Assembly (NCBI GenBank): GCA_003054665.1
Contig: QAYY01000001.1
Coordinates: 1-64,000, forward strand
Direction of reading: 5' to 3'
DNA from: Opitutaceae bacterium EW11
GTDB taxonomy: Bacteria; Verrucomicrobiota; Verrucomicrobiia; Opitutales; Opitutaceae
DNA length: 64,000 bases
Part shown: positions 41,745 through 51,712 of the stretch, one piece after another
Layout: every line of letters begins with the position of its first letter
Numbering within the stretch: position 1 is the stretch's first letter
Made by a program: the position numbers and the translations under genes
The notes under the pieces: generated by a model
What the model was told of the DNA's origin: nothing
The model's database searches: none
The model's input: only the letters and a program-made list of their open reading frames with translations

Positions 41745-42680
41745 TCAGAGATCCCTCTCCCACGTTTCTCCAACGAGGTCGTGGCCGAAGCTGTTATGAG
41801 GCTCGGTCCCCACGAGGCGAAAGCCCGAGCGCTCGTACAGATGGCGAGCGGCGGTCAGCACGCTGTTCGTCCAGAGCTGGATCTTTCGATACCCGGCTCC
41901 CGCGGCAAAGGACAGGCATGCGTTGACGAGTTGCTGGCCGACCCCACGACCGCGCGCCGCCGGATCGACCAGCAACAAGCGGAGTTTCGCGATCTCCTGG
42001 GTGTGCCTCACCAGAAACACGCAGCCGACAGGGACGCCCTCCAGGTCCGCGATCCAGCAGCGCTCGCGCCCAGCGTCTCGTTGCTGCATGTAGTCGGCCA
42101 CGATCCTGGCGACGAGCGCCTCGAACTCCGCCGACCACCCGTACTCCGCCGCATACAACGCACCGTGGCGTTCGATCACCCATCCGTAGTCGCCCGGCCG
42201 AGGATCGCGCAAGACGACCGAACTGGACGTTGACTCTCCGGCGTGGAGGAGTTGGCGGGCCATCTGGAGATGACTCGCGAGTCGCCCCTGCTCGTGCACC
42301 GGCAGGTGATGGATCAACTCACGGATCTGTCGCGAAGACCGCCGGTTCAACTCGGAAAAGGCCGCGCGTCCCTTCGCGGTCAGGTGGAGGTGCGTCTGCC
42401 GGGCGTCCTGCTCGGAGCGTTCGCGCCTCAACAACCCCTGCCGGACGAACCGCGCAAGCATCCGGCTAAGGTAACCCGCATCGATGCCCAGGTCGCGCAC
42501 CAGTTCGGCCGCCGTCATGCCCCGGGCGTGTGCCAGCTCGTACAAAACCCGCCCTTCCGAAAGCGAAAAGCGGCTCTCCAGTAGTCCCTCCTGCAATACG
42601 CCGATCTTCCGCGTGTAAAACCGATTGAACTGGCGGATCGATTCCACCGCCACTCCACCCTGCGCGTCTCGTGAGGCCAT
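41745..42680 (-). CDS. MarR-GNAT fusion protein
   Basis: A 311-residue protein. The N-terminal half (about 10-150) is a MarR winged helix (SLSEGRVLYELAHARGMTAA, YLSRMLARFVRQGLLRRERS). The C-terminal half (about 160-311) is a GNAT acetyltransferase (LRLLLVDPAARGRGVGQQLV, the acetyl-CoA-binding RGxGxxL motif, and ARHLYERSGFRLVGTEPH). Such fusions are known in bacteria, but the combined role is not established. A perfect palindrome (42701-42717) sits 20 bp upstream of the start, fitting autoregulation. Start at 42680. Confidence 0.88.
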   Translation of the reverse strand: MASRDAQGGVAVESIRQFNRFYTRKIGVLQEGLLESRFSLSEGRVLYELAHARGMTAAELVRDLGIDAGYLSRMLARFVRQGLLRRERSEQDARQTHLHLTAKGRAAFSELNRRSSRQIRELIHHLPVHEQGRLASHLQMARQLLHAGESTSSSVVLRDPRPGDYGWVIERHGALYAAEYGWSAEFEALVARIVADYMQQRDAGRERCWIADLEGVPVGCVFLVRHTQEIAKLRLLLVDPAARGRGVGQQLVNACLSFAAGAGYRKIQLWTNSVLTAARHLYERSGFRLVGTEPHNSFGHDLVGETWERDL

Positions 42681-42700
42681 GGCTCGCACTGAAAGCCATA

Positions 42701-42717
42701 ACTTGACCCAGTCAAGT
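42701..42717. promoter_or_regulatory. MarR-type operator
   Basis: ACTTGAC-CCA-GTCAAGT, a perfect 7-bp inverted repeat with a 3-bp spacer, 20 bp before the MarR-GNAT start codon and within 50 bp of the end of the neighbouring GlxA-type gene. It is a dimer-sized site in the right place for autoregulation. Confidence 0.65.
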
Positions 42718-42767
42718 ATCGGGTCCGGGGCCGGCCCTGGGACACCCACCCCGCGGCGCAGCACGGA

Positions 42768-43748
42768 TCAACTGCCTTCGACGGCGAACCGCTGGCGGTA
42801 TTCGGCGGGCGTGACACCCAGATCCTGCACAAAAACCCGCCACAGCGTGCTCTGGTCGCCGAGGCCCGCGCGGGCGGCCACTTCCTTCAGCGGCCGCGTC
42901 GTTTCCTCCAGTTGCCGGCGCGCTTCGTCCATCCGCAACCGTCGCACCACTTCCGCCGGCGAACCGCCAAGGTGTTTGCGGCACCACCGGCTGAGAGTCC
43001 TCGGACTCATGCCGACCTGCACGGCTAGCCGCTCCACCGATATCCGCTCGTCCAGATGCTCGAGCACGAAGCTGGACAATTTGCTCATCGGCGGGCTCTC
43101 GCGCTCCTGGTTTCGCAAGGCCGCGCTGAACTGCGCCTGATTCCCGGAGCGGCGGAGGAACAGGACCATCCGCTTCGCCACCCGCATGGCGAGAGCGTGA
43201 CCATGATGGCTTTCCACGAGCGCAAGCGCGAGGTCGACGCCCGCGGTCACGCCGGCGGAGGTCCAGACGCCCCGATCCTCGACGTAAATGCCCTCGTCGA
43301 TCACGCGAACCTTGGGAAACCGCGTGCGCAACGCGTCGTGATACAGCCAATGCGTGGTCGCCCGGCGTCCGTCGAGCACGCCGGCTTCCGCGAGCGCAAA
43401 CGCTCCCGTGCAGATCGACACGACCGTTTTGACGCGGGGCCGGTACCGTCGCAGCCAGGGCACGATGGGCGCATGATCCTCGGGCATCGGGTCCGCCCCC
43501 GAGGCACCGGCGACGACGACGATGTCGGGCGCGGTATCCAGCCGGGTGGGAAGCGGCCGCACCCCGGCAAGGCAAAGACCGTAACGCGTGCCAACCGCGC
43601 CGGCCGTCGGTCCGTAGGCCTCCAGCCGATACGCCTCCCGGCCGAGCAGGTCGTTGGCGTGGCCGAAGACTTCCCACGGGCCCGCGACATTGATCATCGA
43701 CGTCCGAGGGACGACCAGAAACCACACCCGGCGTGCCAGCGTTGCCAT
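42768..43748 (-). CDS. GlxA-type AraC regulator with DJ-1/PfpI domain
   Basis: A 326-residue regulator. The N-terminal domain (about 5-175) is DJ-1/PfpI-like, with WFLVVPRTSMINVAGPWEVF and the nucleophile-elbow Cys in VVSICTGAFALAEAG. The C-terminal AraC domain (about 215-320) contains ISVERLAVQVGMSPRTLSRW and GLGDQSTLWRVFVQDLGVTP. Start at 43748; the frame upstream to 43865 overlaps the divergent GAPDH control region. The ligand is unknown. Confidence 0.86.
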   Translation of the reverse strand: MATLARRVWFLVVPRTSMINVAGPWEVFGHANDLLGREAYRLEAYGPTAGAVGTRYGLCLAGVRPLPTRLDTAPDIVVVAGASGADPMPEDHAPIVPWLRRYRPRVKTVVSICTGAFALAEAGVLDGRRATTHWLYHDALRTRFPKVRVIDEGIYVEDRGVWTSAGVTAGVDLALALVESHHGHALAMRVAKRMVLFLRRSGNQAQFSAALRNQERESPPMSKLSSFVLEHLDERISVERLAVQVGMSPRTLSRWCRKHLGGSPAEVVRRLRMDEARRQLEETTRPLKEVAARAGLGDQSTLWRVFVQDLGVTPAEYRQRFAVEGS

Positions 43749-43820
43749 GGTGGGGTTCCAGCAGGATGTGGCCGGATATGCAATAAGAATGTCCTTTGGG
43801 CCACCGCCGTTCGCGTGTAG

Positions 43821-44915
<1,095 letters not shown>

Positions 44916-45176
44916 TGCGCGACGGCGTCCAGCCTGGGCGCAGAACCGGTGACATCGCTGCGTTCGCCGCAGGCCGTCGGCCCGACACGGATCGTTGGGT
45001 CGATGGTTCCGCGCGGCGTCGCGCACACACGTCGCGACTCGCGCGCCAGCCGAAGATCGCGCAGGCGAAATGACGCGCAGGGCGGTAGTTGCAGGTGGCG
45101 GCAGGAGCTCCGCGGGAACCGATCAGCGGTTGGCTTGACGGATTCGGGCGTAATGCGCCGTATGGCTCTTCCCCCT

Positions 45177-47090
45177 ATGAACCTTCAAACCGACTCCCGC
45201 GCGTGGCTGCGGGCCCTGACCCTCCTGTTGCTGGTCGCAATGCTGCCTGCGTATGGCGAGACGCCCGCGCCAGCAGCGGATTCCGCCGAGGCCAACCGCG
45301 CCGCGGCCGGAGACGCCGAGGCTATCGTCTCCACGACACCGATGCAGGTCGAAGCCGAGGGCGGAGGTGTGCACGGGCAGCTTGTCGTCGCCAAAGAACT
45401 CCTCGGCAGCGACAGCAACGATCTGATTTTCACGATCACGTCCGAACCGTTGCACGGCAAAGTCGGCCTGTCGGGCGGAGGCGACGAGTCGGATTTCTTT
45501 CAAACGAAGACGTCGCATCTCAGCTATTTCGCCTATCGTTCCGAGGAGGACTTCGGCGGTGAAGACCATTTCAGCTACTCCGTGCGCAACCAAACCTCGG
45601 GATTGCTCTACAAGAACACCGTCGTGATCACGGTGAAACCGCCTCCCGCGGTCCAATTGGACAAGGTGGAAGTCAGCGCGGAACGCGAGCGGCCGATGAA
45701 CGTCACCGCGGTCGCTCTCACGACGCGGCCGAACAAACCCGTTTCGCAGAAGGTGCCGAGCCACGAGGATTTCATGAGCCAAGCCGACCGCGCGGGCATC
45801 GCCAACCCGAAGGTTGCCTACGTGCTCGATGACAAATCCAAGCCGAAACACGGTTCGGCCAAACTCGACCGCGCCACCGGCGTGGTCACCTACGCGCCCG
45901 ACCCGGGTTTCATCGGCGAGGATCGCTTCGGTTACTACACGGTGGACGAGAACAATCCGCAGATCGGCGCGGAAAACGTCATTGCCGTCCAGGTCGAGCC
46001 GATCCGGAACATGAAGCACATCGCCGTCGATCGGTCGCGCAGCCGCGAGGTCGACCTCGTGTTCGTGATCAACAACTCGCCCTCGATGGCGGCGCACCAG
46101 AGCCGGATCGCGGCGAACCTGAGCCGTTTTCGCCAGCTCTTCGACGCCCGCAATCTGGACTACCGTATCGGCGTTCTCACGACGGATTTCGTGAACGTCG
46201 ACGCCGATCGCCGCGCCGACGAGCAGCACCTGTACAAGGAGGTGCGTTCGGTGCAGATCGATGCCTCGGGCAAGCCGGTGCTCGACCGCAAGGGACGCCC
46301 GAAGTCGTTCACCAAACACGTCGCCAGCAACGGCACGCTCGTCACGCTCCCCGTGATGCCCCAGCCGTGGGTCACCCCGAAGACGCCCGACGGCGTATTC
46401 GCCGAGCTCGTGAAAGTCGGCACGAACGGCGACAGCAACCGCACGGCGTTCACCTCCGTGTACAACTTTGTCGCCGGATACTACAACAAGCAGCACTCGT
46501 TCCTGCGGCCGGACGCGACGACGATCGTGGTGTTCTTCATGGACGAAGAGGAAACGCGGATGGCTCTCTGGAAGGAGCAGAAGGACGGTCCGCCGAAGGC
46601 CGAATGGATCGAGAACGGAAAGCTCCCGGACCTGCTGAAGGAATACAACGCCCAGAATCCCCAGAAGCGGCAGACGCTCGACGGCTACATCAATTACTGG
46701 GTGCTGCGGCCCTTCATCATCGCCAAAGGCAACAAGCGCGGAAAGATCGAGATGCACGCCGTGGTGACGACGAACAACGTCTCCCACCGCCGCGCAGCCG
46801 AGCTCACCGGCGGCACGGTGCTGAACATCGAGAGCGATTTCTCCGCCCCGCTCGCCGCCCTCGGCGACCGCATCGCCGAGACGGTCGCGGTGGCGCTCGA
46901 CCCGGTCGAACCCGGCGCCACCCTCTACAAAAAGAGCCTGCACGTGCGGGTGAACGGCGAGGACGTCGAGGCCGATCCGCTGAACGGATACGTCTACGAC
47001 GAGCTCACCCAAAGCATCCGCTTCCAGGGCGCAGCCAAGAAAAAGGCCTTCGCCGGCAAGATCGACATCAGCTACGAGGAGCACCGCTGA
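45177..47090 (+). CDS. Secreted von Willebrand factor A-like protein with Ig-like repeats
   Basis: A 637-residue secreted protein. Signal peptide about 1-28 (ALTLLLLVAMLPAYG). Two cadherin/Ig-like beta-sandwich repeats (about 50-155 and 195-285), the second with PKHGSAKLDRATGVVTYAP. A VWA-like domain (about 295-590) begins VDLVFVINNSPSMAAHQ; the MIDAS first Asp is Asn here. It is followed by IVVFFMDEEE. ATG at 45177 gives the best signal peptide; 45153 and 45162 are alternatives. A surface binding role is likely. Confidence 0.72.
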   Translation: MNLQTDSRAWLRALTLLLLVAMLPAYGETPAPAADSAEANRAAAGDAEAIVSTTPMQVEAEGGGVHGQLVVAKELLGSDSNDLIFTITSEPLHGKVGLSGGGDESDFFQTKTSHLSYFAYRSEEDFGGEDHFSYSVRNQTSGLLYKNTVVITVKPPPAVQLDKVEVSAERERPMNVTAVALTTRPNKPVSQKVPSHEDFMSQADRAGIANPKVAYVLDDKSKPKHGSAKLDRATGVVTYAPDPGFIGEDRFGYYTVDENNPQIGAENVIAVQVEPIRNMKHIAVDRSRSREVDLVFVINNSPSMAAHQSRIAANLSRFRQLFDARNLDYRIGVLTTDFVNVDADRRADEQHLYKEVRSVQIDASGKPVLDRKGRPKSFTKHVASNGTLVTLPVMPQPWVTPKTPDGVFAELVKVGTNGDSNRTAFTSVYNFVAGYYNKQHSFLRPDATTIVVFFMDEEETRMALWKEQKDGPPKAEWIENGKLPDLLKEYNAQNPQKRQTLDGYINYWVLRPFIIAKGNKRGKIEMHAVVTTNNVSHRRAAELTGGTVLNIESDFSAPLAALGDRIAETVAVALDPVEPGATLYKKSLHVRVNGEDVEADPLNGYVYDELTQSIRFQGAAKKKAFAGKIDISYEEHR

Positions 47091-47151
47091 CGCGACGGGG
47101 TGCCGGTGCGCTGACTTAGCCGCGACACCCTCGGGTTCGGAGCCCCATCGT

Positions 47152-47177
47152 GAGAGCGGCGGCACAGTGCCGCTCTC
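47152..47177. terminator. Hairpin between convergent genes (first)
   Basis: A 9-bp perfect stem, GAGAGCGGC / GCCGCTCTC, with an 8-base loop, 62 bp after the VWA gene stop. Part of a two-hairpin block with the one at 47192. Confidence 0.5.
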
Positions 47178-47191
47178 GCCGGCACCTCTCT

Positions 47192-47223
47192 CATCGGCAT
47201 CCGATCAGGATGCCGATGCTTTT
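47192..47223 (+). terminator. Intrinsic terminator-like hairpin
   Basis: An 11-bp perfect stem (CATCGGCATCC / GGATGCCGATG), loop GATCA, followed by CTTTT. Correctly placed to end plus-strand transcription of the VWA gene before the convergent MFS gene. Confidence 0.7.
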
Positions 47224-47256
47224 GGGGAACCGGGGGCTGAGTCGCCCAGAGTCGGA

Positions 47257-48552
47257 TTACGCGGGCGCGCCGCGAACGCTCGACCGGATGACGCGGGGAA
47301 ACGTCAGTGCGATGCCCACGGCTCCCAAAGCCACGGCCGCTGAGCCCAGATAAAGCCAGCGGTAGGTGTGCAGGACGTCGAAGATCCAGCCTCCCGCGAC
47401 AGGGCCAAGCGCCATGCCCAGGCACGACAGCATCGTCGCCGCGCCAAACACGGCACCCATGTTTTCTTGCCCGAAATACTCTCGTGCGAGCACCGCATAG
47501 AGCGGCATCACGCCGCCGTAAGCCGCGCCAAACACCAGGGCAAGCAGGTAGAACTCTCCGGGGCGGCTGATCGTGCAATAGGTGCCGATGGCGACAGCCT
47601 GGGTTGCGAGCCCCGTCACGAGCACGCGTTTCGTGCCCCAACGATCGGCGGCGAGACCGAAGAGCAACCGCCCGCCGAGGCCAGCCAGGCCTTCGACGCT
47701 GTAAACGCTCACGGCTGCCATCGTCGAGAGGCCGCAGACCTGCGCGTAACTCATCGTGTGAAAAATAGGCCCCGAGTGCGCCGCGCAGCAGAGAAAATAC
47801 GTGGCTCCCAGGGCAAAGAACTGCGGCGACAACAACGCTTTCCTCAGTGGAGCACCGGGGGGCGCCGGTTCTGCCGCGCGGTTTTCTTCAGAAGGTTTCC
47901 GTCGAGGTTTCCGCACCAGGGGCGCCACGGGAAGAAGCAGAACCCAGGCGCCGATACCGACAACGAACATCGCCGTGCGCCAGTCGTAGGTGGAGACCAG
48001 CCAGCCCACGAAGGGAGAAACGGTGAGCGGCGCCATCCCGATTCCTGCGGAAACGAGGGACACCGCCAGCCCGCGCTGCGTTTCGAACCAAGCGGTCACC
48101 GTCGCGATGACCGGCGCGAAAAAGGTGCCGGCTGCCAATCCCACGAAGATGCCGAAGCCGAGCTGGAACTGGAGAAGCGAGTTCGCTCGGCTGGCGATCA
48201 CGAGTCCGGCCCCGAGCAGCACCGCGCCACATATCACGACCGCACGCACGCCGAAGCGGTCGCTGATCGCTCCCCAGAAAAAGCCCGCTGCGCCCATCAC
48301 GAGGAAGTCCAGGGTCATCGCGCTCGAAATCTCCGCACGGCCCCAGCCGGTCGCCTGCGAAATTGGGCCGAGAAAGACAGCGAGCGAAAACATCGCGCCC
48401 ACGGCCACACAGCCGAGCAAGCCTCCCGCCGCCACGATCACCCACCGGTAGGGATCGCCCCTCGCGGGCTTCTGGCTGCCTGCGCCTGCGCCGGTGCCCT
48501 CATCCGGTTCTTCGATTGTCCCTGGGATCTGGTCTGGTCGTGGCGTACGCAT
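47257..48552 (-). CDS. MFS transporter
   Basis: A 431-residue, 12-helix MFS permease. Typical features: GCVAVGAMFSLAVFLGPI in helix 1, the DRFGVR loop between helices 2 and 3, and a 12-TM pattern. It resembles the oxalate/formate antiporter-like (monocarboxylate) branch in its WGRAEISSAMTLDFLVMG segment. Substrate not determined. Start at 48552. It stands alone; the DUF1579 gene is divergent. Confidence 0.8.
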   Translation of the reverse strand: MRTPRPDQIPGTIEEPDEGTGAGAGSQKPARGDPYRWVIVAAGGLLGCVAVGAMFSLAVFLGPISQATGWGRAEISSAMTLDFLVMGAAGFFWGAISDRFGVRAVVICGAVLLGAGLVIASRANSLLQFQLGFGIFVGLAAGTFFAPVIATVTAWFETQRGLAVSLVSAGIGMAPLTVSPFVGWLVSTYDWRTAMFVVGIGAWVLLLPVAPLVRKPRRKPSEENRAAEPAPPGAPLRKALLSPQFFALGATYFLCCAAHSGPIFHTMSYAQVCGLSTMAAVSVYSVEGLAGLGGRLLFGLAADRWGTKRVLVTGLATQAVAIGTYCTISRPGEFYLLALVFGAAYGGVMPLYAVLAREYFGQENMGAVFGAATMLSCLGMALGPVAGGWIFDVLHTYRWLYLGSAAVALGAVGIALTFPRVIRSSVRGAPA

Positions 48553-48749
48553 GAAGAGTGCTGTTTCCACTACAACGAATGGTGCGCGCCGAAACGGACA
48601 CGGGGGTGCGGCGTTCGCAACCGACACGATCGATTAACCAAGCGCTCGCAGGTGCACCTGCTTCACGAGGGTGTCCGAAACGCGGGAGTTCGTTCGTCGC
48701 TTCAGGAACAGACCCCGCGACCAACGCGGGGCCGCCCTAAAAACCGACC

Positions 48750-49301
48750 ATGAATACGACCACCTCCACGACCGATAAGCCTCACTCTTCGAAATCGGAC
48801 GCTGCAGCCGAACAGCCGTGCAGCGGCCCGATGGCACAGCCGACCCGGGAACACGCTTGGCTCGAGCGGTTCGTCGGCGCATGGGAACTCGAACTCGACA
48901 TGCCGATGGGTCCCGGAAAGCCCACGATGAAAACCCGCGGCAGCGAGCAGGCGCGCATGCTCGGCGGTTTCTGGCTGGTTTCGGAAGGTCAAAACAACGA
49001 CTTTCCTTTCCGCTGCATGCTCACCCTCGGCTACGACTCCAGAAAGCTGAAGTACGTCGGCTCCTGGATCGACACGATGACGAACTACCTCTGGCGGTAC
49101 GAGGGATCGGTCGATCCCAGCGGGCGCATTCTCACTCTGGAAACGCAAGGGCCGTCTCCCATGGCGCCGGACCATTTCACGAAGTTCCGCGAGGTGACGG
49201 AGTTCCTCTCCGACGATCATCGCGTCTTCACCTCATCGATGCTGGATGAGGAGGGCAATTGGCAGCCCTGCCTCACGATCCACTTCCACCGCAAACGCTG
49301 A
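48750..49301 (+). CDS. DUF1579 family protein
   Basis: A 183-residue protein of the DUF1579 family: WLERFVGAWELELDMPMGPG, RMLGGFWLVSEGQ, LGYDSRKLKYVGSWIDTM and the closing segment. No signal peptide. The first 30 residues are Ser/Thr-rich and unconserved. Function unknown. Convergent with the Spx/ArsC-like gene. Confidence 0.85.
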   Translation: MNTTTSTTDKPHSSKSDAAAEQPCSGPMAQPTREHAWLERFVGAWELELDMPMGPGKPTMKTRGSEQARMLGGFWLVSEGQNNDFPFRCMLTLGYDSRKLKYVGSWIDTMTNYLWRYEGSVDPSGRILTLETQGPSPMAPDHFTKFREVTEFLSDDHRVFTSSMLDEEGNWQPCLTIHFHRKR

Positions 49302-49411
49302 GCCGATCCCCGCTCTCGTTCCCTGGAGGCTCATCGGCGCCGGACGCGAGCGCGGACAGACTGCCTTCCGCCTCGCGCCCCCGATCCGCAGCCCCGCGAT
49401 TCCCCGCCAGG

Positions 49412-49786
49412 TCAAGCCCGCTTGGCGGCCAACGCCGACTTCCAAACATCGGGTTTGAAGCCCACCAACCCGACGGCGCCTCCGAGAAGGAACGGCCGCT
49501 TCACGAGCCTGCCGTTCGTCGAGAGAAGGTGAAGCGCTTCGCCTTCGGACAGGCCTGGGAGTTTTGTCTTCAGATCGAGCGCTTTATACTCGAGGCCCGA
49601 GGTGTTGAAGAGCCGGCGGAGTTCGCCGCCTTGGAAGCTCAGCATGCGCTTGAGTTCCGCGACGCTCGGAGGCGTTTCCCGGATCGGTTTCTCCTCGAAC
49701 GCAAGATCATGCTTCCGCAACCACGTCACCGCATCGCGGCAAGTGCTGCAGCCCGAATAGGTGAAAACGACGAGAGGCTTCGGCAT
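49412..49786 (-). CDS. ArsC/Spx-family glutaredoxin-like protein
   Basis: A 124-residue member of the ArsC/Spx/YffB thioredoxin-fold family. Motif CSTC at YSGCSTCRDAVTWLRKH; KRPFLLGG near the C-terminus is the usual substrate/RNA-polymerase contact region. Arsenate-reductase-type Arg positions are not clear, so a YffB/Spx-like redox protein is as likely as an arsenate reductase. Confidence 0.78.
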   Translation of the reverse strand: MPKPLVVFTYSGCSTCRDAVTWLRKHDLAFEEKPIRETPPSVAELKRMLSFQGGELRRLFNTSGLEYKALDLKTKLPGLSEGEALHLLSTNGRLVKRPFLLGGAVGLVGFKPDVWKSALAAKRA

Positions 49787-49870
49787 GGCCCAGTGATGAA
49801 ATGAGTCGCCCCGCGTTGGCCAGCCCGAGTTTCAGAACAAAGATCGGCCGGAGCCTGAAAGTTCGGATAC

Positions 49871-51400
49871 TCACCCGCTCGGGCCGGCCAAGGCCGGCTC
49901 GAGTGAAAGCACGTTCGTGAGGCCGAGGTTTTCGGCGAACCCATCGTCGTGGCTCGCGATCACGAGCAGACCGCCGAAGCGACCGAGAGCCTCAGCCAGC
50001 AAATCCTGACTCTGAAAATCCAGGTTGTTTGTCGGCTCGTCGAGCAACACCGCCTGGGGCAGCTGCAGTCCGAGAAAGATCGTCGCGAGCGCCGCACGCA
50101 GGCGCTCACCGCCGCTGAAGGTGGAAACCGGCTGATTCACTTTCGCTCCAGTGAAGCCGTAGAACGCCAGTTCGTTTCGCAGCTGCACGGGCGTGAACCG
50201 CGTCTGCCCCGTGAGCGAGTCAAGCAGAGAGCCGCTGCGAGGGAGGAGACTTTGCTCTTGATCGAGATAGACGTACGGCCGTTCCGAACGCCGAAGCTCG
50301 CCCGTCACGACGCCATCAACGGCTCCGCACAGCAGCCGGAGCAGTGTGCTCTTTCCGGAGCCGTTGCGTCCGCCAAACCGCCACCGTTCTCGTCCGGCCA
50401 TCACAAAGCTGAGCGGCTCGCGCCAGAGAGGCCGTGGCGAATTCGGATACTGGAACTGCAGTTCGCGCCCCGAAAAAAACACCGCGGCGGCCGGCGGCGC
50501 GGCGCTCTCGAAATCGAGCCGAAGAAACGGATCCGTCTGGCGCTCGGCCGCGGCCCGGCGCCATTCGCGTTCCGCTTCGCTCACCTCCTCGCGGCCCTGA
50601 ACCGCAACGCGTCCGCGCGTCTCCTCCGCTTGGCGTCGGCGCTCGTTGGCCACGATGCGCGGCATCCCCGCCTGCTCGCCCTGCCGACGGCCGGCGCGCA
50701 TCCGCCGTTCCTGAGCCTCGAGACGCTCCACCCTCTCGCGCGCCACCTGCTTTCGCTTCCGGTCGGCCTGTTCCAGCGCCTCATCCTGGCGACGCCGTTG
50801 TTGACCGCGTTGGTGCCAGTAGAAATCGAAATCTCCTCCGAAACGTTGAAGGCCGGACGCGGTAAGTTCGACGATTTCGTCGACGTGCCGAAGCAGCTCC
50901 CGGTCGTGGCTGATCACGATGAGCCCGCCGGGAAACGTATCCACAAACTCGGCGACCGTCACCCTTCCCTCGCGGTCAAGGTGATTCGTGGGCTCGTCGA
51001 GAATGACGTAGTCCCCCTTCACCGCCAGCAGCGCAAGAAGGCGGACGCGCATCCAGTCGCCGCCGCTCAGATCGGAGAGCGGCACATCGGGCTCGAGCGC
51101 CGGAAGCCAGCGGTGCCAAAGCTCGGTCGCAGGAGCGTCGGACGCCCAAAGGTCGGCAAGGTATTCGTCCAGGCGGGCTGCCGGCCGTGGCGCCTGTTGC
51201 GCGAACAGGCGCACCGGCGCGTCGCGCACGACGCGCCCGGCAGCAGGCTCGTCCAGGCCCGCCAAAACCCGGGCGAGGCTTGTTTTGCCGGTTCCCGAGG
51301 CGCCCACGAGTCCGCAGCGAACGCGCGAAAAGGAAAACGTGATCGGGGCGAAAAGCGCCCGTCCTGAAAACTCCACTACAACATTCTGAAGGCTCAACAT
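49871..51400 (-). CDS. ABC-F family ATPase
   Basis: A 509-residue protein with two ABC nucleotide-binding domains and no membrane segments. Walker A sequences are GASGTGKTS and GRNGSGKST; signatures are LSGGDWMRVR and FSGGERLRAA; both Walker B Asp/Glu are present (ILDEPTNHL and LLDEPTNNL). A charged linker (about 210-310) joins the domains, as in ABC-F ribosome-associated factors. Role in translation or antibiotic protection is unassigned. Start at 51400. Confidence 0.9.
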   Translation of the reverse strand: MLSLQNVVVEFSGRALFAPITFSFSRVRCGLVGASGTGKTSLARVLAGLDEPAAGRVVRDAPVRLFAQQAPRPAARLDEYLADLWASDAPATELWHRWLPALEPDVPLSDLSGGDWMRVRLLALLAVKGDYVILDEPTNHLDREGRVTVAEFVDTFPGGLIVISHDRELLRHVDEIVELTASGLQRFGGDFDFYWHQRGQQRRRQDEALEQADRKRKQVARERVERLEAQERRMRAGRRQGEQAGMPRIVANERRRQAEETRGRVAVQGREEVSEAEREWRRAAAERQTDPFLRLDFESAAPPAAAVFFSGRELQFQYPNSPRPLWREPLSFVMAGRERWRFGGRNGSGKSTLLRLLCGAVDGVVTGELRRSERPYVYLDQEQSLLPRSGSLLDSLTGQTRFTPVQLRNELAFYGFTGAKVNQPVSTFSGGERLRAALATIFLGLQLPQAVLLDEPTNNLDFQSQDLLAEALGRFGGLLVIASHDDGFAENLGLTNVLSLEPALAGPSG

Positions 51401-51712
51401 AAGCAAGAGGGTCCGAGGTTGACGCGTCCGCGAACTCGTCGCGGCGCGAGTGAAACCAAACCGGGAGGGATCTCTTACTGTTGGCGCATGAAATGCCGGC
51501 CGCCTCGGCGGCCGACGACGCACGCTGTTCCAGGCAGGCGTCGTTGTCAAATCCCCGGCCGGCCCCGGATGTTGCAGAACGCAGGCCGCTCCGCACCTTC
51601 CGACTTTGCCGCACGGCGCTCGAACCGACCAACGCCGAGCGCCTCAAAAGCCTGCCGAAAGGCGACGGAGCTTTCGGTTTGCGCCGGATCGCAGCGTCGC
51701 TTCGCTCCGCGC
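51401..51712. other. Divergent intergenic region
   Basis: About 310 bp between the ABC-F gene and the ketopantoate reductase-like gene. No operator or repeat was recognised. Confidence 0.45.

Noticed and set aside
45123-47165. Long open frame on the minus strand (680 codons) opposite the VWA protein gene
   Set aside because: It is antisense to a gene with signal peptide and domain motifs. Its translation is rich in Val/Arg/His/Asp without any family pattern; such mirror frames are common at this G+C content.
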